A stretch of 64,000 bases of DNA, from positions 1,674,001 to 1,738,000 of the forward strand of contig NZ_BQKE01000001.1 in assembly GCF_036244895.1 (NCBI RefSeq), written 5' to 3'. The translations under genes were made by a program, and so were the position numbers. Source of the DNA: Persicobacter diffluens (lineage in GTDB: Bacteria > Bacteroidota > Bacteroidia > Cytophagales > Cyclobacteriaceae). Below the pieces are notes generated by a model, which was given only the letters and a program-made list of their open reading frames with translations, had not been told where the DNA came from and did not search any database. Positions 24,606 to 33,440 of the stretch are shown here, piece after piece. How positions within the stretch are numbered: the stretch's first letter is position 1; each line of letters opens with the position of its first letter.

Positions 24606-27023
24606 CTAATTTCCAATCTGCTCAACCTGTGCGGCTCCTGAGGTGGCAGCGTCTATGGTAGGGTTTCCTTCATAGAATATATTTGAGCTACCAGAGGCCT
24701 CTGCTTTCAGGTATTCCTGAGCAGAAAGTTTCACCGAACTTGCACCAGAGGAGGTGACTTCCGCATTTTTCACCCAGAATTCCTGCGCTTTCACATTTGA
24801 GGCTCCTGAGGTATTGAAAGCACCGAATTTGGCTTTTCCCTTCAGACTGATATTGGAAGCACCTTCCGCATTACCTAGTACTTCCTCATATTCTCCGAAG
24901 AGGTCGATGTTGGATGCCCCATTGGCGTAAAGACTGATGCTCTCTTCCTCTTTGAAATCCTGAATGATAACGTGAGTGCTTCCACCAGCTTCTATTGCTT
25001 TAATAGTTGGGCAGCCCACTAATATTTTTATTCGCTCATCAGAAAAAATATTTTTTAAACCACCATTAGATAAATTCAATGTGCCGTTTCTGCTCTTTAT
25101 TTTACAATCTGCTATAGCCTCCTCGTTTCCAATGGCGATGACTTCAAAATCCTCACTCGGAAAAATTTCTGCTTTCAGACTGCCATTTACTTCTATTTTT
25201 TTAAATGGCGCTACCTCGAATTCCTCATAATAACCCGAAATCTGATTTTTCTTCACATTGGAATTATAATGAAATTGTTCCTTGGTAATGCAGGTAACAC
25301 ATTGTAATCCATCTCCGGTATACACCCACTCATTGTCGGCTAGTTGATTGACGCGGTAACCATTAGGACTTAGGGTGTTTCTTAATACAGTTCCCAATGC
25401 CGGAGACATTTGAAAATGCAGGCCAAAGGGAAGGTAGAGGGTTGTTAAATGTTTCTGATTTCGAAATTTCCCATTTTTATCCAGTTGGAAGAAGCGATCC
25501 AGTGATATTATACTTTCATTAACGGTGTAACCGTAAAGGATTTGTCTGGCATTATCCTCGGCCTCATAAGTAGACTTGCCTCTTGCTTCTAAGGTTTGTA
25601 CCACTTTGATGTTGTCACCGGAATAGCCTCTTATCTTGAGCTTGGTTTCCGCCCAGTCAAAGCCCTTGTTTTTGTTCAAATTTAAAATGAGTAAACTGTC
25701 AGCCGGATAAGGAATGACTTCTGAAATTTCCACAGATCCACTTTTCTTAAATTGAGCCACTGTTTTTGGAATAAGAAAAAGACCAACAATCATAGCGATT
25801 CCCCACAGAGAAAGCATGGTAATGTGAAAAGCCCTGTTTCCAATGGATCTTTTGAAGAAAAATATCATCCCCAAAATAATCAGGTAAAATGCCGGGATGG
25901 CCATCAGGAAAAATCCCGTCACTACTAATGCCGGAGAGGTAACGGTGGTGATTAGTTCGGTGGGGAGAGGGAAATCCCCCACCACGATATCATTGCCCAG
26001 CCAGCCCATGCTTGCCACTGCAATGATGAGTAAAACCACCAGTGTAACAAATCCGGTAAAGGAGGTAATAAATCCCAGGAATACTCTGAAAATATCGGCC
26101 AGGAAAGTCAATAAAGGCCCTAACACACTCTGTAGAACGGTAAGAAGTTCCGCTAATATCCGAAAGGGAAACAAAAGTATTTTTGTGGCAATATTTTCTT
26201 CTCCTTCAATATTATTTAAACGTTTGCGAATATTGCTTTCAATATTTTCCAGGGTGATGGGTTGCCCCTGCATTTTTACCTTTTGGCTAGGGGTTTGTGC
26301 TTCGGGAAGAATGACCCAAAGTGCTGCATAGATGAAAATGGCGGTGCCTCCCAGAAAAATCAGGGCGATGAAGATGAGCCTCACAATAGTAATGTCAATA
26401 CCATAAAAGGCGGAAAAACCAGCACACACGCCACCTAAAACCTTCTGATCCGGATCTCGATAGATTTTTTTCTCATTTTTCTGCTCAGGGAAATCATTGC
26501 GAGCTGGCATAATGAATATCAGGCAAAGGTAGACTAGGGCCAGAACAGTAGCCACAGAGGGAATGAAACTAAATCCAAAGAAAAGAATCAGAAATCCCAG
26601 GCGCATCCACAGCGGGTCGATTTGAAAGTATTGGGCAAGGCCCGCCAACACCCCTCCAAGCACTTTTCTGGATTCATCTCGGAACAGCCTGTTAGGTTCT
26701 TCGAAAAATTGTTCTTCTTCATTTTGGAAATAATCCCGATCTGTTCCGAATTCTTTTTCAATGGTTTCGAAATCATCCAGGCTACCCATGGTGGAAATGA
26801 GCTCTTCTACATCCTCTAAAATAATCGCCTGTTTGTTATCGGTTAATTTTGAGAAAAACAGTTCTGCGATGCGGTTTTCAATGTCGTCAATGATCTCATG
26901 GCTGTCCGGGTAGGCAGAAAAATGCTGCCGGATACTCTCCAGGTATTCATTTAAAATCAGGTAGCCGTCTTCTTCTATATGGAAAATAATTCCTCCGATG
27001 CTGATGCTTATACTTTTTTTCAT
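24606..27023 (-). CDS. PspC-domain membrane protein with C-terminal DUF2807/Toastrack-type domain
   Basis: 805 residues from the ATG at 27023. Order: a small N-terminal cytoplasmic domain (1-95), a first PspC domain at 113-175 (RLFRDESRKVLGGVLAGLA), a second at 186-242 (KIYRDPDQKVLGGVCAGFS), further membrane segments, and a C-terminal extracytoplasmic domain of about 200 residues. The last part has repeating strands GASNI, GASNV and GASSV (DUF2807, head-GIN or Toastrack fold). The pairing of PspC with this fold occurs in envelope-stress proteins. The PadR-like gene starts 5 bp upstream and is probably its regulator. Confidence 0.88.
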   Translation of the reverse strand: MKKSISISIGGIIFHIEEDGYLILNEYLESIRQHFSAYPDSHEIIDDIENRIAELFFSKLTDNKQAIILEDVEELISTMGSLDDFETIEKEFGTDRDYFQNEEEQFFEEPNRLFRDESRKVLGGVLAGLAQYFQIDPLWMRLGFLILFFGFSFIPSVATVLALVYLCLIFIMPARNDFPEQKNEKKIYRDPDQKVLGGVCAGFSAFYGIDITIVRLIFIALIFLGGTAIFIYAALWVILPEAQTPSQKVKMQGQPITLENIESNIRKRLNNIEGEENIATKILLFPFRILAELLTVLQSVLGPLLTFLADIFRVFLGFITSFTGFVTLVVLLIIAVASMGWLGNDIVVGDFPLPTELITTVTSPALVVTGFFLMAIPAFYLIILGMIFFFKRSIGNRAFHITMLSLWGIAMIVGLFLIPKTVAQFKKSGSVEISEVIPYPADSLLILNLNKNKGFDWAETKLKIRGYSGDNIKVVQTLEARGKSTYEAEDNARQILYGYTVNESIISLDRFFQLDKNGKFRNQKHLTTLYLPFGLHFQMSPALGTVLRNTLSPNGYRVNQLADNEWVYTGDGLQCVTCITKEQFHYNSNVKKNQISGYYEEFEVAPFKKIEVNGSLKAEIFPSEDFEVIAIGNEEAIADCKIKSRNGTLNLSNGGLKNIFSDERIKILVGCPTIKAIEAGGSTHVIIQDFKEEESISLYANGASNIDLFGEYEEVLGNAEGASNISLKGKAKFGAFNTSGASNVKAQEFWVKNAEVTSSGASSVKLSAQEYLKAEASGSSNIFYEGNPTIDAATSGAAQVEQIGN

Positions 27024-27028
27024 AGGTC

Positions 27029-27364
27029 TTATTGAGCTTCGTCGGTCATGAATTCGTGTGTGGTATCTTCGATTTCTCCCCATTCTGCTTTTAAAGCAGC
27101 CAATTTATCGGCCCCTTTAGGCGTAATGCGGTATAATCTCATGGTAGGTTGATCCTCCGAACTGCTGTTTTCCTTGAGCAGATATTCATTTCTTTTCAAG
27201 TCAAAAAGAATGGGGAAAATGACGCCTTCCACCCATAATAAAGAAACTTCTTTCAATTTCTCAATGAGTTGATGAATGTCAATTTGTCCCTTTGACAACA
27301 ATTGGAGGATATAAAACTCAATAAATCCTCTCTTTAGGATAAGATGGGTATTTCTTCTAATCAT
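27029..27364 (-). CDS. PadR-family transcriptional regulator
   Basis: 111 residues. The winged-helix pattern is typical: FIEFYILQLLSKGQIDIHQLIEKL, VSLLWVEGVIFPILFDLKRNEYL, and RLYRITPKGADKLAALKAEWGEI. This is a short PadR with one C-terminal helix. It is encoded 5 bp before the PspC-domain gene, a pairing seen throughout Bacteroidota, where it is thought to repress its own operon. Its ligand is unknown. No clear inverted-repeat operator was identified upstream. Confidence 0.88.
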   Translation of the reverse strand: MIRRNTHLILKRGFIEFYILQLLSKGQIDIHQLIEKLKEVSLLWVEGVIFPILFDLKRNEYLLKENSSSEDQPTMRLYRITPKGADKLAALKAEWGEIEDTTHEFMTDEAQ

Positions 27365-27989
27365 GAGATGCTCACTTGTTGATATATTGATATTACGGGG
27401 ATTTTTAAATTAATGCAAAATAATAAACAAGGAATCTTCACATAAATACCCATTTTATTGATTGTATTCAATTGTTCTTATTGTAAAAGTTATATTTTGT
27501 TCGTGAGGGGACAGTGCGTTCAGTGAAAATTCTTTAGTTGATCGATTTAATTTTAGGGATGGTTTTCAATTAATCTGGGCGCTAGTGACTATAATTATTT
27601 ATTTTTAGCTAATGGCTTTGATTGCTTTCATTAGCTTATAATTGAGGGGGTTGTGGGGTGGGATATGGGTGAACTACTCGTCTTCTCGAATATTTATTTC
27701 TATAAAAAGGCTTTTTAATTGAATTTACTTAGTAATTAATCCTTATTTTGTCTTTAGAAATTTTTTAACCTTATTTTATACCCCTATTTTATCTCAAAGT
27801 GAAGCGCGATATGCTGGGTTTTGATGATTTGATAATCTGAATTAAATGGTCATTTAGGCTAAAAATGATTAATATTGCAGCTTCAAAAATTATGACCTGA
27901 TTTCATGATATTGTTTTTTTGAAACAATTTGAGGATAGGGTTAGATTTTTCCATGTCTGCAGAAGCGGTATTGGAAATATAATGCATAT
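27365..27989. other. A+T-rich intergenic stretch between divergent genes
   Basis: 625 bp with no convincing gene. It must hold the divergent promoters of the PadR operon and the acyltransferase gene, but no full TTG-N19-TAnnTTTG match was found. A short inverted repeat ATTGTTT..AAACAAT lies at 27910-27928. Not a copy of the dispersed repeats. Confidence 0.5.
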
Positions 27990-29693
27990 ATGAAAAAGTT
28001 TATTTCTAAAGAGGAGTTTTTCGGAGCCCTGAACAAGGGAGATATTAAGTTGGACACCAAGTCTTTGTTTCAACCATTACATGCTTTGCAACAAGATAGT
28101 GAAGAGGGATGGGAGGAGATTTTGGATACTTTTTTCCAACAAGTGGAAATTGAGTTGGAGGTAGATCGCAAGGAATTGCGCAGAATTCCTAAATCAGGAA
28201 CATTTATCACCATCAGTAATAATCCATTCGGTTTCGTAGATTTTGTTTCTCTAATGAAAGTGGTGAGAAATCGCCGTTTTGATTTTAAAATTTACGGAGA
28301 GCATGTTACCGGAGAAGAAGTGCTGGATCATTTTATCGCAGAGGAAAGCAATAGCTTTGAGGAATCTATTCAGCAGGCCATCAAAGAAGGTCATGGAATT
28401 GGTTTGTTTCCTTCCGGAGATGTGGAAAGTTTTTATACGGACGATAAAGAAATTGCGGACCGTCAATGGGATTTGGATCATATTGCAGCGGTGAAAAAAG
28501 CCGGTGTACCCATCATTCCGATATATATTCAGGGGCAAAATGATTTGTTTTTTCATTTGATGAAAGTATCCAATGGCGAGCTGGATTTGAATGAATGGAT
28601 CAGTGAAGGGCCAAAGAAGTTACGTGTTATTATCGGTAATCCGATCAGTGCCGAGGAGCAAAATGAGTTTAAGGACTTTAACCGTTTTTCAAGGTTTTTG
28701 AGAGTAAAAACCATGATGCTGGGTTGCCGATTAGAATCCGAAATTACTTCAGATAAGATATTTGCTAAGAAGCAGTTAGAGCAAAAGCCGGTAGGGGTGG
28801 AGGAGATTATCCCCCCCGTTAGTCTTGAATTAATTCAGCAGGAACTGGATAATTCCCAAGACCAGCTGGTTGTGGAAAACGGCCCCTTTCAGGTTTATAT
28901 TTGCAGCGCCAGAAGAGTTCCGAATATTCTCCAGGAAATTGGCCGGCTAAGAGAGATAACTTTCCGGGCCGTAGGAGAAGGTACCAATAAGGCACTGGAT
29001 TTGGACGAATACGATATGTATTATCATCACCTTTTTGTTTGGGATAAGGAGAATAATAGCATCGTAGGAGCCTATCGAATTGGGAAGGGCGAAGAGATTA
29101 TGAACAAATATGGGATCAAAGGATTCTATACCAGTTCGCTTTTCCAGATTGATGAAAAGTTCAGTCCCTATTTGATTCACGGTTGTGAGTTAGGTCGTTC
29201 ATTTGTTCGTCAGGAATATCAGTTAAAACGCCTTCCATTGTTTTTATTGTGGCAAGGTCTATTGATGTTAATGTTGTCTGAGAATCATTATCAGTATTTG
29301 CTGGGGCCGGTGAGTATTTCCAATGAATACACTACGCTTTCCAAAAGTCTGATTGCTGAGTTTGTGAAGAAGTTTTATTTTGATCACGACTTAGCCAAAT
29401 TTATTCAACCGTTGAATGAATTTAAAGTGCAGTTTGATGATTTCGATCATGAGCCACTTTGGGATTTTACAGGGGATGATTTTCAACGCTTTGATAAGTT
29501 GATCGGAGATGTGGATCCTGTTCACCACGGGGTGCCGATTTTGTTAAAGAAGTATATTAAGCAGAATGGGAAAATTCTGGCCTTTAATGTGGATCCGGAT
29601 TTTAATGATGCATTGGATGGCTTTTTGCTGTTAAATATGCAGGATGTTCCGCAGGAGCAAATCGACGATTTGAAAAAAAATATTGAAATGTAA
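27990..29693 (+). CDS. Fused acyltransferase: PlsC-like domain plus OlsB-like N-acyltransferase domain
   Basis: 567 residues. Residues ~40-260 resemble the lysophospholipid/hemolysin-type O-acyltransferases (SNNPFGFVDF at 77-85, IGLFPSGDVESF, IPIYIQGQNDLFFHL). Residues ~300-540 resemble GNAT-like OlsB N-acyltransferases (YICSARRVPNILQEIGRLREITFR, YDMYYHHLFVWDKENNSIVGAYRIG, ELGRSFVRQEYQ). This order matches OlsF-type enzymes that make ornithine lipids, or related glycine lipids of Bacteroidota, in two acylations. Where family members usually have NHP, this protein has NNP, so the expected His is Asn78. Confidence 0.85.
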   Translation: MKKFISKEEFFGALNKGDIKLDTKSLFQPLHALQQDSEEGWEEILDTFFQQVEIELEVDRKELRRIPKSGTFITISNNPFGFVDFVSLMKVVRNRRFDFKIYGEHVTGEEVLDHFIAEESNSFEESIQQAIKEGHGIGLFPSGDVESFYTDDKEIADRQWDLDHIAAVKKAGVPIIPIYIQGQNDLFFHLMKVSNGELDLNEWISEGPKKLRVIIGNPISAEEQNEFKDFNRFSRFLRVKTMMLGCRLESEITSDKIFAKKQLEQKPVGVEEIIPPVSLELIQQELDNSQDQLVVENGPFQVYICSARRVPNILQEIGRLREITFRAVGEGTNKALDLDEYDMYYHHLFVWDKENNSIVGAYRIGKGEEIMNKYGIKGFYTSSLFQIDEKFSPYLIHGCELGRSFVRQEYQLKRLPLFLLWQGLLMLMLSENHYQYLLGPVSISNEYTTLSKSLIAEFVKKFYFDHDLAKFIQPLNEFKVQFDDFDHEPLWDFTGDDFQRFDKLIGDVDPVHHGVPILLKKYIKQNGKILAFNVDPDFNDALDGFLLLNMQDVPQEQIDDLKKNIEM

Positions 29694-29694
29694 A

Positions 29695-29727
29695 AAAAGG
29701 CAGTACTTTGGTACTGCCTTTTTTGTT
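29695..29727 (+). terminator. Bidirectional terminator between converging genes
   Basis: AAAAGGCAGTAC (29695-29706) pairs with GTACTGCCTTTT (29711-29722) around TTTG; A-run before and T-run after. Confidence 0.9.
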
Positions 29728-30444
29728 TTACCTTCTTCTTCGCCTTTTCCCCTTTTTCTTTGGGTTAGCAGATTGGAAAACCAGGCCGATGGAAATCTCA
29801 TATCCTGAATAATCCAGTTGAGCATTGGCTTCACTGAATGCTTCACTGACGAAATCACCATTGGTATTCACACCTTCGACCGTTCCTTTCCATGCCCATT
29901 CGCTTTGGCCGGAAAGGTAATTGCCTTCTAGCGTAAGGCTGACCTGGGGGTTGATTTCCACGAGATAACTTAAGCCAAAGCGATAGCCATAGCCCAGTCC
30001 GTTTTTATTCTCTAGATCGGCATTGGCTAATATCCAGTCATTTTGTTTTTTATAAGCCCGGTCAAAGTTGCCTAGATGGGTTTTGGCATCCAAATTACCA
30101 TAAACAAATCCTCCTCCTTTGAGTTGAAATAAGCCGATGCCTGTAGGAAGGCTAAATACAGCTTCTACCGGAATCATTAAGGAAAAGAAAGGATCGGTAA
30201 GGCTTTCATTGGTTTTAATGGCAGTTTCCTTAATATTCATGCCGGCCATACGAAAAAGTGTGAAGCCCGTTTCTACACCAAATAGTCCCCAGGATTGGCC
30301 CAGGCCCCGAAAACTAAAAGGTGTAACCGGGTTGGAAAATGAGCCATTCTTTGGTATAAAGTAAGTGGCGGATAAGCCGTACTGGGCTTGGGAGAACTGG
30401 CTGCATAAAAGCAGTGAGAAGAGTAGAAGGCTTTTTTTGATCAT
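29728..30444 (-). CDS. Outer-membrane beta-barrel protein with polybasic tail
   Basis: 238 residues. Signal peptide KKSLLLFSLLLCSQFSQAQ, then GLSATYFIPKNGSFSNPVTP and alternating amphipathic strands ending in SGYEISIGLVFQ. The protein then continues with KKKGKRRRRR, the same kind of basic tail as the barrel protein at 16925-17818. No TonB plug or OmpA domain. Function unknown. Terminators lie on both sides, so it is monocistronic. Confidence 0.75.
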   Translation of the reverse strand: MIKKSLLLFSLLLCSQFSQAQYGLSATYFIPKNGSFSNPVTPFSFRGLGQSWGLFGVETGFTLFRMAGMNIKETAIKTNESLTDPFFSLMIPVEAVFSLPTGIGLFQLKGGGFVYGNLDAKTHLGNFDRAYKKQNDWILANADLENKNGLGYGYRFGLSYLVEINPQVSLTLEGNYLSGQSEWAWKGTVEGVNTNGDFVSEAFSEANAQLDYSGYEISIGLVFQSANPKKKGKRRRRR

Positions 30445-30475
30445 AGGGGTTTTGAGGTTGGCTTTCTGAAAGTAA

Positions 30476-30506
30476 AAAAGCTGCCCTTACTGACAGCTTT
30501 TTTTGT
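30476..30506 (-). terminator. Terminator between two co-oriented genes
   Basis: AAAAGCTG (30476-30483) and CAGCTTTT (30494-30501). It has A- and T-runs on both sides and lies between the stop of the sensor gene and the start of the barrel gene, on the minus strand. Confidence 0.7.
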
Positions 30507-30514
30507 TTAATGTA

Positions 30515-32293
30515 TTATTTGATCATCTTTTTACTTTTGAAGAGTTCTTCCTCTAATTGTCGGATCTTGTCCTCAAATTCATACTTTTCTGTTTCGTCAA
30601 ACTGAATCCCTAACAGGCCGGTGATGCCCAGGTAATCAATAAAAAACGGCATTTTGATGGTTCTCAGGTATTTGGTTTTACCTCCTGAAAGGTCTACAGC
30701 CTCTGTTTGGCGATATTCCCGCGCTCCGGTTCTCATGATTTCCTTTTCTTCCTCAACCATCGGACGGCCTATTTCCTCACCAAAGAAGTCAAGGTCTGAT
30801 TTACCTAAAAGGTCTTCCTCCGAACAGTTATGAGCTTTACAAACGGCTTCATTGACCATTATCATGCGACACTCATCATCTTTCATGAAAATCTTGTTGG
30901 GCACCACATTGAATATTTTCTGGAAGACCTTAGCGTGTTGCTGTATTTCTGTCACCATTTTTTCATGTTGCTCCTTTTGTTCATCCTGCATCCGTGTGAT
31001 TTGCTCGTGCGTAGCGTGAAGCTCTTCCATGTTTTGGCGCATCTCTTCCTCCTGAGCCCTTAGTTGCTCCGTGGCTAATTGAGATTCTTCCAGTAACAGC
31101 TGAGTGCGTGCATTTATTTTATTGTTGATCAGGTAAGAGGCGACTGAATGGGATGCTTTTTGCAGGTATTCCATATGGTATTCATCCATCACCTGAAAGG
31201 CCGCTAGTTCAATCACTCCGACAATTTCTTCATTGTATTTCAAAGGCATAATTAAAATACAATTCGGATTCGCTTCTCCCAGGCCGGAAGTGATGGAAAT
31301 GTAGTTTTCCGGAACCTCCGTCAGGTAAATGGTTTCTTGCTCCAGGTAACATTGCCCCACCAGGCCTTCGCCAATTTCAATTTTTTGCTCGTGGTACTTT
31401 TTGCGATTGTAAGCATAGCAGGCAGTAAGTTGTAAATGCAGGTCCTCACTTTCTCCTTCCACACTGTACAGGCCTCCCTGAATGGCGCCGGCATAATTTA
31501 CAATTTCCCTGATGATTTGATCCTGTAGTGCATCGTCCTTTTCATTGGTGCGCAGTAATTGATCAATGGCCGAAACTCCTTGAGTGATCCATTGCCGTTT
31601 TTCATCAATGGCCTTTTGCTCCTTAATTTTGGATACATAATCCTCCATTTCTTCTGATTGTTTTACCAGGTCTTTTTGCTTTTGATCCATGTTATCCACC
31701 AACTCTTCATTGGATTTTCTTTGGAGGTGAGCAAAGTATTCCATTAATAAAATAATGGCGAAAAGCAAAAGGGTGAAAAAGCCCGCGGTTATTTTTCGGC
31801 TGATGGTATCTACTGGTCCGAAAATCAATCCTTCCGGTTGAAATGTTCCCGCAAAGAACAAAGGCCCCGCCAGCGCTAAAATGCTCAATCCAAAAGCTAG
31901 GAGCAAGTCTTTTGGGTTTCGGAAAGAGAGCAATAAAAATGGTATTGTGGCAATATTGACCTGATATAAAATCATTTCCAGCGTGGGCTCGGCACCAGCC
32001 GGGGTATCTGCACAGGAAATGATGCAGGCAAAGATGATACTGCTGTAAATAAGAATAGAACGAGCCGTTCGGTATGACTGGTTCAGATTGAAGGCCAGGC
32101 TTAGCAGTAATAAAAAAATGTGGGTAATAGGAATCCAAAAAAGGTTGCCGCCATTCCAATAATTCAGGGAGGCCAGTCCTAAATTAATGAGGATTAATAA
32201 TGCAGCACAAAATTTGGTCGCCATCATACTGTTTTGTTGGTGAATCCCGATATTGCTATTGGGCTCACTTTTAAATAACTTAGAAAAGTTCAT
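30515..32293 (-). CDS. Membrane sensor protein with GAF and PAS domains, no output domain
   Basis: 592 residues. Six hydrophobic segments occupy residues ~25-190, followed by a coiled coil (~190-235). A GAF domain (~240-395) has GLYSVEGESEDLHLQLTACY, IGEGLVGQCYLEQ and CILIMPLKYNEEIVGVIELA. A Gln/Glu-rich coiled coil (~400-450) and a PAS domain (~455-575; FMKDDECRMIMVNEAVCKAHNCSEEDLLGK) follow. It ends in a short coiled coil with no kinase, GGDEF, PP2C or methyl-accepting domain. Similar GAF/PAS proteins occur in Cytophagales, probably signalling through partners. Transcribed alone and divergent from the patatin gene. Confidence 0.82.
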   Translation of the reverse strand: MNFSKLFKSEPNSNIGIHQQNSMMATKFCAALLILINLGLASLNYWNGGNLFWIPITHIFLLLLSLAFNLNQSYRTARSILIYSSIIFACIISCADTPAGAEPTLEMILYQVNIATIPFLLLSFRNPKDLLLAFGLSILALAGPLFFAGTFQPEGLIFGPVDTISRKITAGFFTLLLFAIILLMEYFAHLQRKSNEELVDNMDQKQKDLVKQSEEMEDYVSKIKEQKAIDEKRQWITQGVSAIDQLLRTNEKDDALQDQIIREIVNYAGAIQGGLYSVEGESEDLHLQLTACYAYNRKKYHEQKIEIGEGLVGQCYLEQETIYLTEVPENYISITSGLGEANPNCILIMPLKYNEEIVGVIELAAFQVMDEYHMEYLQKASHSVASYLINNKINARTQLLLEESQLATEQLRAQEEEMRQNMEELHATHEQITRMQDEQKEQHEKMVTEIQQHAKVFQKIFNVVPNKIFMKDDECRMIMVNEAVCKAHNCSEEDLLGKSDLDFFGEEIGRPMVEEEKEIMRTGAREYRQTEAVDLSGGKTKYLRTIKMPFFIDYLGITGLLGIQFDETEKYEFEDKIRQLEEELFKSKKMIK

Positions 32294-32377
32294 AATAGGG
32301 GGCGATAGGTAAAAAAACTATTTCTTTATGCCCAAATTTAGACTATAAAATTAATTTTTCAACGATAATTAAATAGA

Positions 32378-33163
32378 ATGAAGGCTTATTCTATCAATTT
32401 GGATCAAAAAAAAATTGGCGCTTGTTTTTCCGGTGGCGGGGTGAAAGGAGTGGCCCATTTGGGGATGATCAAGGCCTTCGAAGAAGTTGGTGTTCAGTTT
32501 TCAGCAGTTAGTGGGACTTCCTCCGGAGCCATTGTGGCAGCCTTTTATGCCGCAGGTTATCCGGCGGAAGAATTGCTTGGGATCATTAAGTCGCTTTCTT
32601 TGACAAAGCTGGTTAGGCCTGCCTGGAGCAAAAAGGGCTTATTAAATATAGAACAATTGAAGCCTTTGTTTTATAAATACCTGGCAGTTGACAAATTTGA
32701 GGAATTATCCATACCCCTGACCGTTGCAGCGATTGATTTGGTGGATGGTCAAATATGTTATTTTGATACTGGAGATTTAATTTTGCCCTTAATGGCCAGC
32801 TGTGCGATTCCGGCAATTTTTGCGCCGGTACCTATTGATGGAAAAATGCTTATTGACGGAGGAATGTTAAATAATATGCCGGTGGAAGCCTTGGTTGGTA
32901 GAATGGATGTGACGGTGGGTTTTAATTGCAATGTAATACAGAAGGGGTGTACAGATTTTAGTTTGAAAAAGAATCTAGAGCGGAGTTTGTTGTTGGCAGT
33001 TAATGTGAATGTTCAACACAGTCAGCGATATTGTGATTGGTACCTGGAAGCTCCACAATTAGCCGGCTACTCTCCGTTGAAACTGGAGGGCTTGGATGAT
33101 ATTTTTGAAATAGGTTATCGCTACGCAAAAGATTTTTTGAGGCAACAGGAATTAAACGCTTAA
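32378..33163 (+). CDS. Patatin-like phospholipase
   Basis: 261 residues. The catalytic dyad is intact: the oxyanion loop SGGGVKGVAHLG, the nucleophile Ser in GTSSGA (about residue 47), and the Asp in IDGGMLNNMPVEAL. These proteins hydrolyse acyl ester bonds of phospholipids or lysophospholipids. Length and lack of a signal peptide suggest a cytoplasmic enzyme of the RssA type. The stop TAA at 33161-33163 coincides with the first bases of a dispersed repeat. A second lipid gene (acyltransferase) follows 277 bp downstream. Confidence 0.92.
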   Translation: MKAYSINLDQKKIGACFSGGGVKGVAHLGMIKAFEEVGVQFSAVSGTSSGAIVAAFYAAGYPAEELLGIIKSLSLTKLVRPAWSKKGLLNIEQLKPLFYKYLAVDKFEELSIPLTVAAIDLVDGQICYFDTGDLILPLMASCAIPAIFAPVPIDGKMLIDGGMLNNMPVEALVGRMDVTVGFNCNVIQKGCTDFSLKKNLERSLLLAVNVNVQHSQRYCDWYLEAPQLAGYSPLKLEGLDDIFEIGYRYAKDFLRQQELNA

Positions 33164-33379
33164 GCCGAATAATTTGCAGCTGAATTAAGGTTGTGCGCTA
33201 AGCGGCTTATTTTCATTTTTCTAAAATTGTAATTAATGATTTGTTAATAGCCCCAATTGGGGCAAGCTTGCTTTCTCCTAATTTATCTGCTTCGTTGGAA
33301 AATTGCAATAGGGAAGTATTCCATCATTTTTTCCGCCTTGCAGCTAAACGAGGATTAAAGCATGAATAATTCGGGTTAA
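33160..33379. repeat. Dispersed ~220-bp element, copy 6 (forward, intact)
   Basis: 220 bp with TTAA at both ends (33160-33163 and 33376-33379). Left end TTAAGCCGAATAATTTGCAG, right end GCATGAATAATTCGGGTTAA, centre AGCCCCAATTGGGGCAAGCT. It carries the conserved TTCGTTGGAAAATTGCAATA and CCATCATTTTTTCCGCCTTG blocks. Confidence 0.85.
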
Positions 33380-33440
33380 TTTCTTCCTGCCTTTTATTTT
33401 ACCTACTGAAAACCTAAGTTTGCAGCAAATTAATTGATTC

